From assembly GCA_900545035.1 (NCBI GenBank), contig UQXM01000020.1, positions 1 to 18,534 on the forward strand: 18,534 nt of DNA, written 5' to 3'. Positions 8,153-16,200 of the stretch are shown here, one piece after another; the stretch's first letter is position 1; every line of letters begins with the position of its first letter. Below the pieces are notes generated by a model. The model saw nothing but the letters and a program-made list of their open reading frames with translations, searched no databases and had not been told where the DNA came from. The position numbers were made by a program, and so were the translations under genes. This DNA is from an uncultured Fusobacterium sp. Lineage in GTDB: Bacteria > Fusobacteriota > Fusobacteriia > Fusobacteriales > Fusobacteriaceae.

Positions 8153-9310
8153 TTATTTTTCCTGATTACATCGTTCTAAAATTTGATTCAGCATATCAAT
8201 TTCTTCCTGAAGCACATTTTCCTTATCAAAATAATATGGAAGGTGCATTTTCCATGTATACATATATTTCCAATGCTTTTCACTGAATTTTTGTGTTATG
8301 GTTTTGTTGTTATCGGCAAAAATTTTCCATACCACACAATCACATGATTTTCTGTATATCTCTTCTATTCTTAAATTTCCCATATTGTCATATATTCTCA
8401 CAGGAGCTGTCAATTTTCCGGCTTCATCAAAAATAATTTTTATAAAAATCGTTCCGTCAGGATAATATATTAATTTTTCTCCCTGCAGATAATCTGTCAT
8501 TGAAATAATTATTCCATTTTCGGCATAAGTTTTTTCAACCAGTTTTTCATTTTTTGCATATATAATTTTCTTTATGCAAATATTTTCTGTATTGCAGTAT
8601 CTGCTTACTCCGTCTTTCTTTCCGTGTTTGTAATTTATTTCAGCATATCCTCCGTCTTTCTGCTCTTCTCTCACAATCCCGTATTTTGAAAAATCTGCAT
8701 CATACATATAATTTTTTATCATTTTATCACTCTGTTTATTTACTATGAACAGAACACAAAGAGCCAATACTGTTATCAATACTTCTGTGGGAAAAGTCTG
8801 TTCTTTTTCATGCTTTGGATATTCTTCAATTACAAATCTTTCTCCCAGATTTTCTTTAATGATAAACAGAAATTTTCCATAACGGCTTAAAGCTGTATTT
8901 ATCCTTGTTTTTCTTCCGCTTTTTTCTGTTATTTCGGTTGTGCCGTTTGTTCTTATTTCAAACCTCTCAATATTATCAAAATAAATTTTTCTGCTCAATT
9001 TTAATTTTATATAATTTTCTGCCAAATTTATTTTAACAGAATTGAATATAATAAATCCCAAAAAAAGTACCAATATTGCAAAATTTATAAAATTTTCCAC
9101 ATACATGGCAGGACTTGTATAAAAATCTATAAAAGATACATAATTAATTGTGTATTTCAGCATATAATATTGATATATCTCAAAAGCCAGTATCAGCAGC
9201 GATATCAAAATTATATATACAGCAGGAATATGAAAAGTTTCCTTTTCTTTTATCTCTTCTCTGTTGTTTTCAGCTTCTTTTAACAGCTCAAGCAGTTTTT
9301 CTTTCTCCAT
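8153..9310 (-). CDS. PH-like membrane protein fused to MORN_2 repeats
   Basis: The 385-residue protein has three parts. (1) A charged N-terminal helix (LLELLKEAENNREEI) and two membrane spans (about 28-50 and 73-91). (2) A beta-rich segment (94-166: INLAENYIKLKL, KIYFDNIERFEI, TEITEKSGR, KFLFIIKE) whose pattern after a membrane hairpin resembles bacterial PH domains. (3) A third span (about 174-190) followed by MORN_2-like units (about 205-320: YKHGKKDGVSRY, IYYPDGTIF, IYDNMGNLRIEE) and a tail with a C-D-C motif near 323-325. Three spans from a cytoplasmic N-terminus put the PH-like part inside and the repeats outside. Parts 1-2 are paralogous to the protein at 11764-12372, which stops right after the third span. 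Start ATG 9310 has GGGAG upstream. The PH assignment is a pattern judgement. Confidence 0.78.
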   Translation of the reverse strand: MEKEKLLELLKEAENNREEIKEKETFHIPAVYIILISLLILAFEIYQYYMLKYTINYVSFIDFYTSPAMYVENFINFAILVLFLGFIIFNSVKINLAENYIKLKLSRKIYFDNIERFEIRTNGTTEITEKSGRKTRINTALSRYGKFLFIIKENLGERFVIEEYPKHEKEQTFPTEVLITVLALCVLFIVNKQSDKMIKNYMYDADFSKYGIVREEQKDGGYAEINYKHGKKDGVSRYCNTENICIKKIIYAKNEKLVEKTYAENGIIISMTDYLQGEKLIYYPDGTIFIKIIFDEAGKLTAPVRIYDNMGNLRIEEIYRKSCDCVVWKIFADNNKTITQKFSEKHWKYMYTWKMHLPYYFDKENVLQEEIDMLNQILERCNQEK

Positions 9311-9335
9311 AACTGTTCTCCCTCTTCAAAATGTT

Positions 9336-9845
9336 TTATATGTATATTCTAATTTTGTCAAAAACAACTCCGCTCATAAGCAGATATAAATGAATAAAAA
9401 ATCCACATCCTGCAAGTACAGTAATCAAAATTAAAAGTCTGTTATCTTTAAAACTTCTGAGTGCCGATGTCGCAACTGCAACGATATTATAAAATCCGAC
9501 AATAAACATTTCAATGGGAAGAATGAAAAGATGAAGTCCTTGAATATGATTAAATGCAGTACACATTCCGTATATATATACGCAGATACTTGCCACATCT
9601 CCAAAGAAAATATATTTGAAATTTTTTTCTCTGTTCTTTTCTCTGCATCCTGCTATAAAATTTGCAAAGAGTACAATTCCTCTGAAAGGATGATAAAGGT
9701 GAGCACCAACATAAAATATTGCACCCATAACTCTGTCATCATATATTGCTCCCCCAATACAGAAAATAAAATACATCACTGTCCATACTATAAAAAATTT
9801 ATTCAACTTTACATTTGCATATTTTTCATTTTCAATTTTCCCCAT
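9336..9845 (-). CDS. Small four-span membrane protein, unknown function
   Basis: The 169-residue protein has about four to five membrane segments (roughly 17-33, 39-66, 81-96, 104-127 and 138-158), with a short His/Arg-containing loop (LYHPFRG). Start ATG at 9845 has GGAGG about 9 bases upstream. It sits 51 bases after the large MORN_2 gene's stop and 25 bases before the next start. The last 21 residues closely match a remnant at 13035-13103 beyond the operon's upstream end, so this gene once had a second copy nearby. No known family recognised. Confidence 0.77.
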   Translation of the reverse strand: MGKIENEKYANVKLNKFFIVWTVMYFIFCIGGAIYDDRVMGAIFYVGAHLYHPFRGIVLFANFIAGCREKNREKNFKYIFFGDVASICVYIYGMCTAFNHIQGLHLFILPIEMFIVGFYNIVAVATSALRSFKDNRLLILITVLAGCGFFIHLYLLMSGVVFDKIRIYI

Positions 9846-9896
9846 AAACCATTTCCTCCATTGAAATTTTTATCAATTATTTTTAATCAGAAAAAG

Positions 9897-11738
9897 TCAG
9901 TTGTAAATTTTTTCTTCTATCAATTTTCCTGCTTCATCATATTCTTTTTCATACAATGACTTTCCGTCTTTATATAACCTTTCTATATTAAGATTTCCAT
10001 TGCTGTAATAATAATCTCTGTATATTCCATCAAGTTCATCTTCTTTAAAGTTTTCCTCGAGCACTAATGTTTTCTTATCAAATAATTTGTGTACTCCATG
10101 ACGCAGTCCGTTTTTATATTCATCTATCTTATGTATATTTCCTTCATCATCGTATTCTACATTTCGTCCGTCAAATTTCCCGTTTTTATATTCTTCTATT
10201 TTATATATCTGACCATTTTTTTCATAATATTCTATTCTTTGTCCATGCAGTTTGCCGTCTTTATACTCTTCTTTTTTAAGAAGAACTCCCGAATATGATA
10301 AATGTTTATAAGTTCCGTCTAATTTTCCATTTTTATAATATGCACTTACAAAGATATTTCCGTTTCCGTAATAATCTTTATACTCTCCGTCCAACAGCCC
10401 GTTTTTATATGTTTCTTCTTGGTCAATATCACCGTCATCATAATATTTTCTCAATTTTCCATTTAAAACACCATTTTTATATAATCTTTCTTCAGAAATT
10501 TTTCCGTCAGAATCATATATTTTTAATTCTCCCTCTTGAAGTCCGTTTACATATTTTCCCTCTTCAATAAGAATGCCTTTTGAAGTATAACCTCTGTATT
10601 CTCCATGCAGTTTGTTGTTTTTAAATGTTCCTGTCCAAAGAATATTTCCTTCTTCATCATACCTTGTGGAGTTTCCGTTTTTCATACCATTTTTTGTTTC
10701 TGTAATATAATAAGTATTTCCCGCTCCCAGTTCTCTGACAGTTCCGTCAGGATATTTTGGCTCTTCTCCGTTAAAAAGAATATTTTCTTTTGATTCATAA
10801 TTATTTGGATACATTCTTCCTGTTATATTGTTCATTGCTCTTTTTGGAGATACAATATTTGAAATAAGCAAATCTGCATTATATTTTTTCAATGTTTTAT
10901 CAAGAAGTTTTCCTTTAGGTAATTTTTCTATAATTGATTTCATATCTTTATTCAAAATATTTTGAGACAGCTCACATAATATCTTATTATTTTTATTAAG
11001 TTTTTCAGCTTCATCAATAATATTGTTATTTGCTTCTTTAATAATCTTATTTGCTGATTCTCTAATATCTGTAAAAATATTATCATCTGTCAATATTTTT
11101 TCATCTATAATACGGAAATTTATTTCTGCATATTCAAAATTTTTGGTTTCTTTCATATATTCTATAAAATTATAAATTTTTTCTCTGTATACCTCTTTTT
11201 CTTTATCATTTTCCACTTTGCCGAAAATATATATATTGGCTTTTAAAGAAGGATGATTTTTGTCAGGAAATTCTTTGTAAAGTCTTCTCTTTCTTTCCAT
11301 TTCCTTTTGAAAATCAAAATCTTTTTCTTTACGCTCTTCCCACATATCAAAATCTACATTAAAAGCAACTATTATATTTTCTCCAAACAGCTCTTTTAAT
11401 TTTGGTGTATAAAAATTATTTGCTGATTCATTCAGCAAAATTCTTCCATAATCATCATTTTTTATCCCTTCATATCCTACATGACCTGATATCCAATAAT
11501 AATCATCAACAGCTTTTATTGTTTCTGAATCTTCCTTTAAAATAAGCAATGCCCCAAATGAACTCCCCACTCCATAATCTACAGTAAGACCATCAATTAT
11601 TATAAATTCTTTTTGATATCTTTTTTTCATATGCCTCAACAAATCAACATCGAGATGCCCTGTAGACATATCCCTTGTGCAAAAAAACAACAGCAACATT
11701 CCTAAAATCCCAAATAAAAATAATTTCCATTCTTTCAT
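9897..11738 (-). CDS. Membrane-anchored MORN_2 repeat protein, large paralogue
   Basis: The 613-residue protein has a single N-terminal membrane segment (about 6-20), then a non-repeat domain (about 30-340) and about eleven MORN_2 units (348-613), such as YKNGVLNGKLRKYYDDGDI, YKNGLLDGEYKDYYGNGNI and YKDGKLHGQRIEYY. The non-repeat domain shares ordered blocks with the protein at 2397-4607: ESANNFY (104-110), LFGEN (117-121), IYIFG (169-173), IIDEKIL (210-216), and ISNIVSPKRA just before the repeats. The junction NGMKNGxSxxYxxEGNIxWTGT is nearly the same in both. F-F-C-T at 18-21 is a poor lipobox, so an uncleaved anchor is more likely. Start ATG 11738 follows AGGGG and lies 25 bases after the preceding stop. 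Function unknown. Confidence 0.85.
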   Translation of the reverse strand: MKEWKLFLFGILGMLLLFFCTRDMSTGHLDVDLLRHMKKRYQKEFIIIDGLTVDYGVGSSFGALLILKEDSETIKAVDDYYWISGHVGYEGIKNDDYGRILLNESANNFYTPKLKELFGENIIVAFNVDFDMWEERKEKDFDFQKEMERKRRLYKEFPDKNHPSLKANIYIFGKVENDKEKEVYREKIYNFIEYMKETKNFEYAEINFRIIDEKILTDDNIFTDIRESANKIIKEANNNIIDEAEKLNKNNKILCELSQNILNKDMKSIIEKLPKGKLLDKTLKKYNADLLISNIVSPKRAMNNITGRMYPNNYESKENILFNGEEPKYPDGTVRELGAGNTYYITETKNGMKNGNSTRYDEEGNILWTGTFKNNKLHGEYRGYTSKGILIEEGKYVNGLQEGELKIYDSDGKISEERLYKNGVLNGKLRKYYDDGDIDQEETYKNGLLDGEYKDYYGNGNIFVSAYYKNGKLDGTYKHLSYSGVLLKKEEYKDGKLHGQRIEYYEKNGQIYKIEEYKNGKFDGRNVEYDDEGNIHKIDEYKNGLRHGVHKLFDKKTLVLEENFKEDELDGIYRDYYYSNGNLNIERLYKDGKSLYEKEYDEAGKLIEEKIYN

Positions 11739-11763
11739 ATTTTCCCCTGCTAATAATCAAATT

Positions 11764-12372
11764 TTATTTTTCTAAAAAAAGATTAACTACAAATTTACAT
11801 ACAAAATTAATCAATAATATTATAAACACATATTTTATAAATTCTTTTCCTTTGCTGTATTTTGGATTTTCTTCAACAGTAACTTTTTCTTTTCCTATTT
11901 TTTCTTTAATAACAAGCATTAATTTCCCGTAATTTTCCACTTCCATATTCATTATTGTTACTCTTCCGTTTTTTTCTGTCAATGTTGTAGTACCGTTTTC
12001 TCTTATCTCAAATTTTATAATATTATCAAAATATATTTTTTTAAATTTTACTTTTATATAGTTTTCTTCCAAATTTATTTTAATTGTCAGATAAAGAACA
12101 ACTCCTATTATCATCAGCATTGCAAATATTGTTGTTATATGCATACACATATCGGGAGTTAAAAAATCGGTTGTTTGATATTTATCAAAATATTTAGAAA
12201 AAAATAATATATTGTAAATTTCAAAACCTGCAAATCCTAAAAAACATAACAACATCATTGCTCTCATAAACTTTGATATTCTGAAAACTTCTGTTTCTTT
12301 TAAGTTTTTCATAATCTCTGTTTTATTGTTTTCTGCTTCTTCCAATGATTCAAGTAAATCTTTTTTTGTCAT
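11764..12372 (-). CDS. PH-like three-span membrane protein, first gene of operon
   Basis: The 202-residue protein is the repeat-free version of the protein at 8153-9310: charged N-terminal helix (LLESLEEAENNKTEI), two spans (about 37-57 and 78-97), the beta-rich PH-like part (100-168: INLEENYIKVKF, KIYFDNIIKFEIRENGTT, TEKNGR, KLMLVIKE), and a final span (179-199), ending E-K. It lacks everything after that span, where its paralogue carries MORN_2 repeats. Start: ATG at 12372 has CGGAGGAAA seven to eight bases upstream. The longer reading from 12528 is rejected because a good promoter (-10 at 12455-12460) lies inside it. Roles such as membrane sensing or scaffolding would be guesses. Confidence 0.8.
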   Translation of the reverse strand: MTKKDLLESLEEAENNKTEIMKNLKETEVFRISKFMRAMMLLCFLGFAGFEIYNILFFSKYFDKYQTTDFLTPDMCMHITTIFAMLMIIGVVLYLTIKINLEENYIKVKFKKIYFDNIIKFEIRENGTTTLTEKNGRVTIMNMEVENYGKLMLVIKEKIGKEKVTVEENPKYSKGKEFIKYVFIILLINFVCKFVVNLFLEK

Positions 12373-12454
12373 AATAATTTCCTCCGTTGATTTTTTATTT
12401 GAAATTTCTTTTAAATACAAATTTTTATTCTCTATATCTGCCTGATTTAGTCTA

Positions 12455-12483
12455 AATATACTCCATTTAAAATAAATTTTCAA
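12455..12483 (-). promoter_or_regulatory. Predicted sigma-70 promoter for the nine-gene MORN_2 operon
   Basis: On the minus strand, TTGAAA (12483-12478) is followed after exactly 17 bases by TATATT (12460-12455), putting the RNA start near 12448 and leaving a leader of about 75 bases before the ATG at 12372. No other convincing promoter gap exists further down, since all intergenic gaps in the operon are 51 bases or less. Confidence 0.55.
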
Positions 12484-12563
12484 GTGTTTTTTAAAATTAT
12501 TGCTCTGATTTTTTTTTTTTTGTTTCAATTAAAAACATACAGTTATATTTTCAAGAAAAAATA

Positions 12564-12592
12564 TTTACTGCTATATAATTAAATGATATAAT
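12564..12592 (+). promoter_or_regulatory. Predicted sigma-70 promoter for the two tiny membrane-protein genes
   Basis: TTTACT (12564-12569), a 17-base spacer and a perfect TATAAT (12587-12592) predict an RNA start near 12599. The promoter is divergent from the MORN_2 operon promoter, about 80 bases away, so a regulator bound between them could act on both. Confidence 0.55.
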
Positions 12593-12646
12593 ACTTTCAA
12601 TTACAAAATTTTAAAAATAAATATGAAAAAAGCAAAGGTAACCATT

Positions 12647-12844
12647 ATGAATAAAAAATCTCTTATTAAATTTTTCTTAAAATTTATATTGCCTCCTATT
12701 TTAATTATTGTTTGTTTAGATATATATAATTATATGAAAGTGGGAATAATGCCTCCTTTAAATTTGGATATGCTTGTACTTTTTTTATGTTTCTTTGTTG
12801 TAACAAGTTTTTGTTGGGCAATTGCGGATTCCACTAGGCAATGA
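12647..12844 (+). CDS. Small two-span membrane protein
   Basis: The 65-residue protein begins MNKKSLIKFFLK, with two hydrophobic segments (about 10-26 and 41-60). An in-frame ATG at 12623 would add eight residues but lacks a ribosome binding site; AAAGG lies eight bases before 12647, so the shorter form is preferred. The stop codon overlaps the next ATG as ATGA, suggesting coupled translation. It has its own promoter and terminator and is divergent from the MORN_2 operon. No family recognised; size and two spans are compatible with a holin-like or small envelope peptide, but no specific motif supports that. Confidence 0.55.
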   Translation: MNKKSLIKFFLKFILPPILIIVCLDIYNYMKVGIMPPLNLDMLVLFLCFFVVTSFCWAIADSTRQ

Positions 12845-12963
12845 TAGAAGCTCTTCAAATAAGTTTTGAAAATTTTCTTAATTCAAATTGGAAAGGAAGA
12901 ATTGTTTTTATTATAATAGCCGCAGCTTTAATTACTCTGTATAAAATCAGCGGCAGAATTTAA
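12841..12963 (+). CDS. Forty-residue single-span membrane peptide, coupled
   Basis: The ATG at 12841 overlaps the upstream stop (ATGA) and opens a 40-codon frame: a polar amphipathic start (MIEALQISFENFL), then N-W-K-G-R, then one hydrophobic span (about 21-34), ending KISGRI. The stop TAA (12961-12963) runs directly into the terminator hairpin, which supports it as the true end of the transcript unit. It has no independent ribosome binding site, as expected for translational coupling. Alternatively the two frames are one protein of about 105 residues split by a frameshift. Confidence 0.5.
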   Translation: MIEALQISFENFLNSNWKGRIVFIIIAAALITLYKISGRI

Positions 12964-12990
12964 AAAAACAGAGCAAAAACTCTGTTTTTT
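12963..12990 (+). terminator. Rho-independent terminator after the small-gene pair
   Basis: AAAAAACAGAG (12963-12973) pairs perfectly with CTCTGTTTTTT (12980-12990) around a six-base loop, with the T-run forming the stem's end and tail. The left arm begins at the last base of the small gene's stop codon. Confidence 0.8.
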
Positions 12991-13034
12991 AAATTAATTT
13001 TTTACAGAAACCAAATATTATAAATATCTTTGAT

Positions 13035-13103
13035 TTAAATATAAAGCCTTATTCTCTCAAAAACAACTCTGTTGAAAAATAAATATAAATGTATAAAAAA
13101 TAA
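13035..13103 (-). pseudogene. 3'-end remnant of the 4-span membrane-protein gene at 9336
   Basis: Read on the minus strand, this stretch encodes FFIHLYL, four changed residues, VVF, two changed residues, then I-R-L-Y-I and a stop. It lines up with the C-terminus of the protein at 9336-9845 (FFIHLYLLMSGVVFDKIRIYI) at 14 of 22 positions counting one residue before. DNA similarity is also visible (for example AAAAACAACTC and TATAAATG in both). There is no Met codon upstream and an in-frame stop at 13137-13139, so nothing intact remains. Confidence 0.75.
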
Positions 13104-13135
13104 ATTTTCAAGTATTTTTATATCACAAAAATATA

Positions 13136-13164
13136 TTCACATTTTTCTTTGAAAGTGCTATTAT
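13136..13164 (+). promoter_or_regulatory. Predicted promoter of the LplT-Aas fusion gene
   Basis: TTCACA (13136-13141), a 17-base spacer and TATTAT (13159-13164) give an RNA start near 13171. This lies beyond the in-frame ATG at 13165, which supports the later start at 13213 and a leader of about 40 bases. Confidence 0.5.
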
Positions 13165-13212
13165 ATGTCTAACAATTTTATTTTAACACAACATTTGTTT
13201 AAGGAGGATTTT

Positions 13213-16200
13213 ATGCTTTTAAAAAGTAAAAGATTTTTACCCTTATTTGTAACACAATTTTTTGGAGCATTTAATGATAACCTTTTAAAAACCGCAATTA
13301 TTACTTTTGTTACTTACAACATGGTATTAAGCAGAACTCAGGAGGGAATAATTCTGAATTTTATTTCAATACTTTTTATTCTTCCTTTTTTCTTGGTTTC
13401 TGCTTCTGCCGGTCAGACTGCAGATAAATATGAAAGAAATAAAATTGCAAAATTTTTAAAAATTATAGAATTTGCATTAATGCTTTTGGCTGCCGGTGCA
13501 GTATATTTTAATTTTTATTATTTTCTCATCTTTATATTATTTCTGATGAGTGTACAGTCTGCTTTTTTCGGACCGATAAAATATTCTGTTCTTCCTCAGC
13601 ATTTAAAAGAGCATGAACTGATTGAGGGAAACGCATATATTGACGGTGCCACATTTTTCTCTATTCTTGCAGGAACAATTTTGGGAACACAAATAAGTTC
13701 GCCTCTTATGATTGCGGGTGTTCTTGTCCTGTGCTCTTTTATCGGTATGATTGCCAGCTTTTTTATTCCTTCCGCTCCTGCACCTCGTCCTGATTTGAAA
13801 ATAAATTACAATATTTTTAAAGATATAAAACTTACTTTGAAAAAAATATCCGAAATGAAAAGTATCTATATCACTATACTTGGACTTTCATGGTTTTGGG
13901 CATTGGGAGCCGTAATTCTTACTCTGCTGTATCCTATGTGCAGTGATGTTCTCGGGCTTTCTCAAAATGCTGTCGCTGTATTTATGCTTATTTTTTCTGT
14001 GGGAATGGCTGCAGGTTCTTTGGTCTGTTCAAAAATTATGAGAGGAATTGTACATCCGACTTTCGTTCCTGTTAGTTCTTTGGGAATAGCATTTACTGCT
14101 TTTCTGCTTCATATTTTTACAAAATCATATATATCTCCTGCTGTGCCGATGCACACTGTGCCTTTTTTCAGCTCTCCCGACGGAATAAAAATAGGAGTTG
14201 TTTTATTTTTTATGGCATTTTTCGGAGGTATGTATATAGTTCCTCTTAATGCGTTTCTGCAAAGCAGAGCACCAAGAAAATATCTTGCCACAATAATAGC
14301 AGGAAATAATATTATGAATGCTTTCGGAATAGTATTTCTTTCAGCAGTTGTTCTGGGTATGTTTAAACTTGGATTACAAATACAAACTATTTTTCTGACA
14401 CTTTCCATAATCAGCCTTTGTGTTTCTGTGTATATTCTTACAATAATACCTGACGCTCTGCCGAGGTCTTTGGCTCAAAGTCTGCTGGCACTTATTTTCA
14501 AAGTGGAAGTTAATGGACTCGAAAATTATGAAAAAGCAGGAAAGAAAGTTCTTCTTGTGGCAAATCATACCTCTCTTCTGGACGGACTGCTTGTTGCTTC
14601 TTTCATGCCTGAAAAACTTGTTTTTGCAATAAATACAAATATTGCAAAAAAATGGTGGGTAAAAATATTTACTTCTGTTGTAAAAATTTATCCTATGGAT
14701 CCCACAAATCCATTGGCATTGAAACAGCTTATTACAGAACTGAAAAATAATCAGAAATGTATCATTTTCCCTGAAGGAAGAATAACAGTTACAGGTTCTC
14801 TTATGAAAGTGTATGAAGGAGCCGGAGTGGTTGCCGTAAATGCGGGAGCAAATATTCTGCCCATAAGAATTGACGGAGCTCAGTATTCAAAGTTTTCATA
14901 TTTAAAAAATAAATTTAAAACAAAAATGTTTCCGAGAATAAAAATAACTATTCTTCCTCCCACAAAAATAGTTTTGGACGAAAAAGATAAAGGGGGAGAA
15001 AAAAGGCGTAAAATAGGAGATCAGCTTTACAATATTATGACTTCTATGATATTTAAATCTTCTCCTGTAGATGTAAATATTTTTAAATCGCTTCTTGACG
15101 CCGAAAAACTTCACGGAAGCAAACATTATATTGCAGAAGATATTGCAAGACAGCCTATAAATTACAAAAACTTTTTAATTAAATCATATGTTATAGGAGA
15201 GGCTGTAAAAGATAATTTTCCCGAAAAAAATATCGGACTTATGCTGCCGAACTCTGTGATAAATGCTTTGGTTTTCTTCGGACTTCAATTTGCCGAAAAA
15301 GTTCCTGCCATGATTAATTTTACACAAGGAAAAAGTCAAATACTGTCTTGTGTAAAAACTGCCGAAATTTCTACAGTAATAACTGCGAAAAAAATGGTAG
15401 TCATGCTTAAAATGCAAAATTTAATCAAAGCTCTGGAAGAAGCGGGAATAAATATTGTATACCTTGAGGATTTCCAAAAGAAAATAGGAATTTTTACAAA
15501 ATTGAGCGGATTTACAGATTTTATAATAAGAGCTGTGCCAAGAACTCTGCCCGCTGACCCATGTACTATCTTATTTACATCAGGGTCAGAAGGTGTACCT
15601 AAAGCTGTAATGCTGAGCCATAAAAATTTACAGGCAAACAGATTTCAAATCGCTTCATTTTTCTCTTTCAACACAAGAGATATATTGTTCAATGCTCTAC
15701 CTATGTTCCATTCTTTTGGTTTGGGAATAGGAACTGTTATGCCTATACTTTCAGGAATAAAAGTATTTTTCTATCCTTCTCCCGTACATTATAAAATTGT
15801 TCCCGAATTAGTATACGATTCAAATTCTACAATTTTATGCGGAACGGATACATTCTTTAACGGATATGCAAAACAGGCAAATCCTTACGACTTTTACAAT
15901 GTAAAATATGCGATTGTGGGAGCGGAAAAATTAAAAGATTCAACATATTATCAATGGATGGAAAAATTTGGTGTAAGAGTTCTTGAGGGATACGGAGTTA
16001 CTGAAGCGAGTCCGGTTATATCCGTAAATACACCAATGTATCAAAAAAGAGGAACTGTGGGAAGATTTCTTCCTGATATTGAATACAAATTGGAAAATGT
16101 TCCCGGAATTGAAAAAGGCGGAAGACTTTGGATAAAAGGTAAAAATATAATGATGGGATATTTAAAAGACGGTAAAATAACAGGAATTGACAACGGTTGG

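Noticed and set aside
12373..12528. Longer N-terminus (52 residues) for the first operon gene
   Set aside because: The added part contains a well-formed promoter, is low-complexity Lys/Asn-rich, and is not shared with the paralogue at 8153-9310; CGGAGGAAA marks 12372 as the start.
12623..12646. Start of the 65-residue protein at 12623
   Set aside because: It has no Shine-Dalgarno-like sequence upstream, while AAAGG is well placed for the ATG at 12647. The choice is not certain.
13165..13212. Longer N-terminus for the LplT-Aas fusion
   Set aside because: The predicted RNA start (about 13171) lies after this ATG, and AAGGAGG precedes the ATG at 13213, where the transporter homology begins.
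12991..13212. tRNA, small RNA or attachment site in the gap before the LplT-Aas gene
   Set aside because: I see no cloverleaf or direct repeats; the gap is explained by a gene remnant and a promoter.
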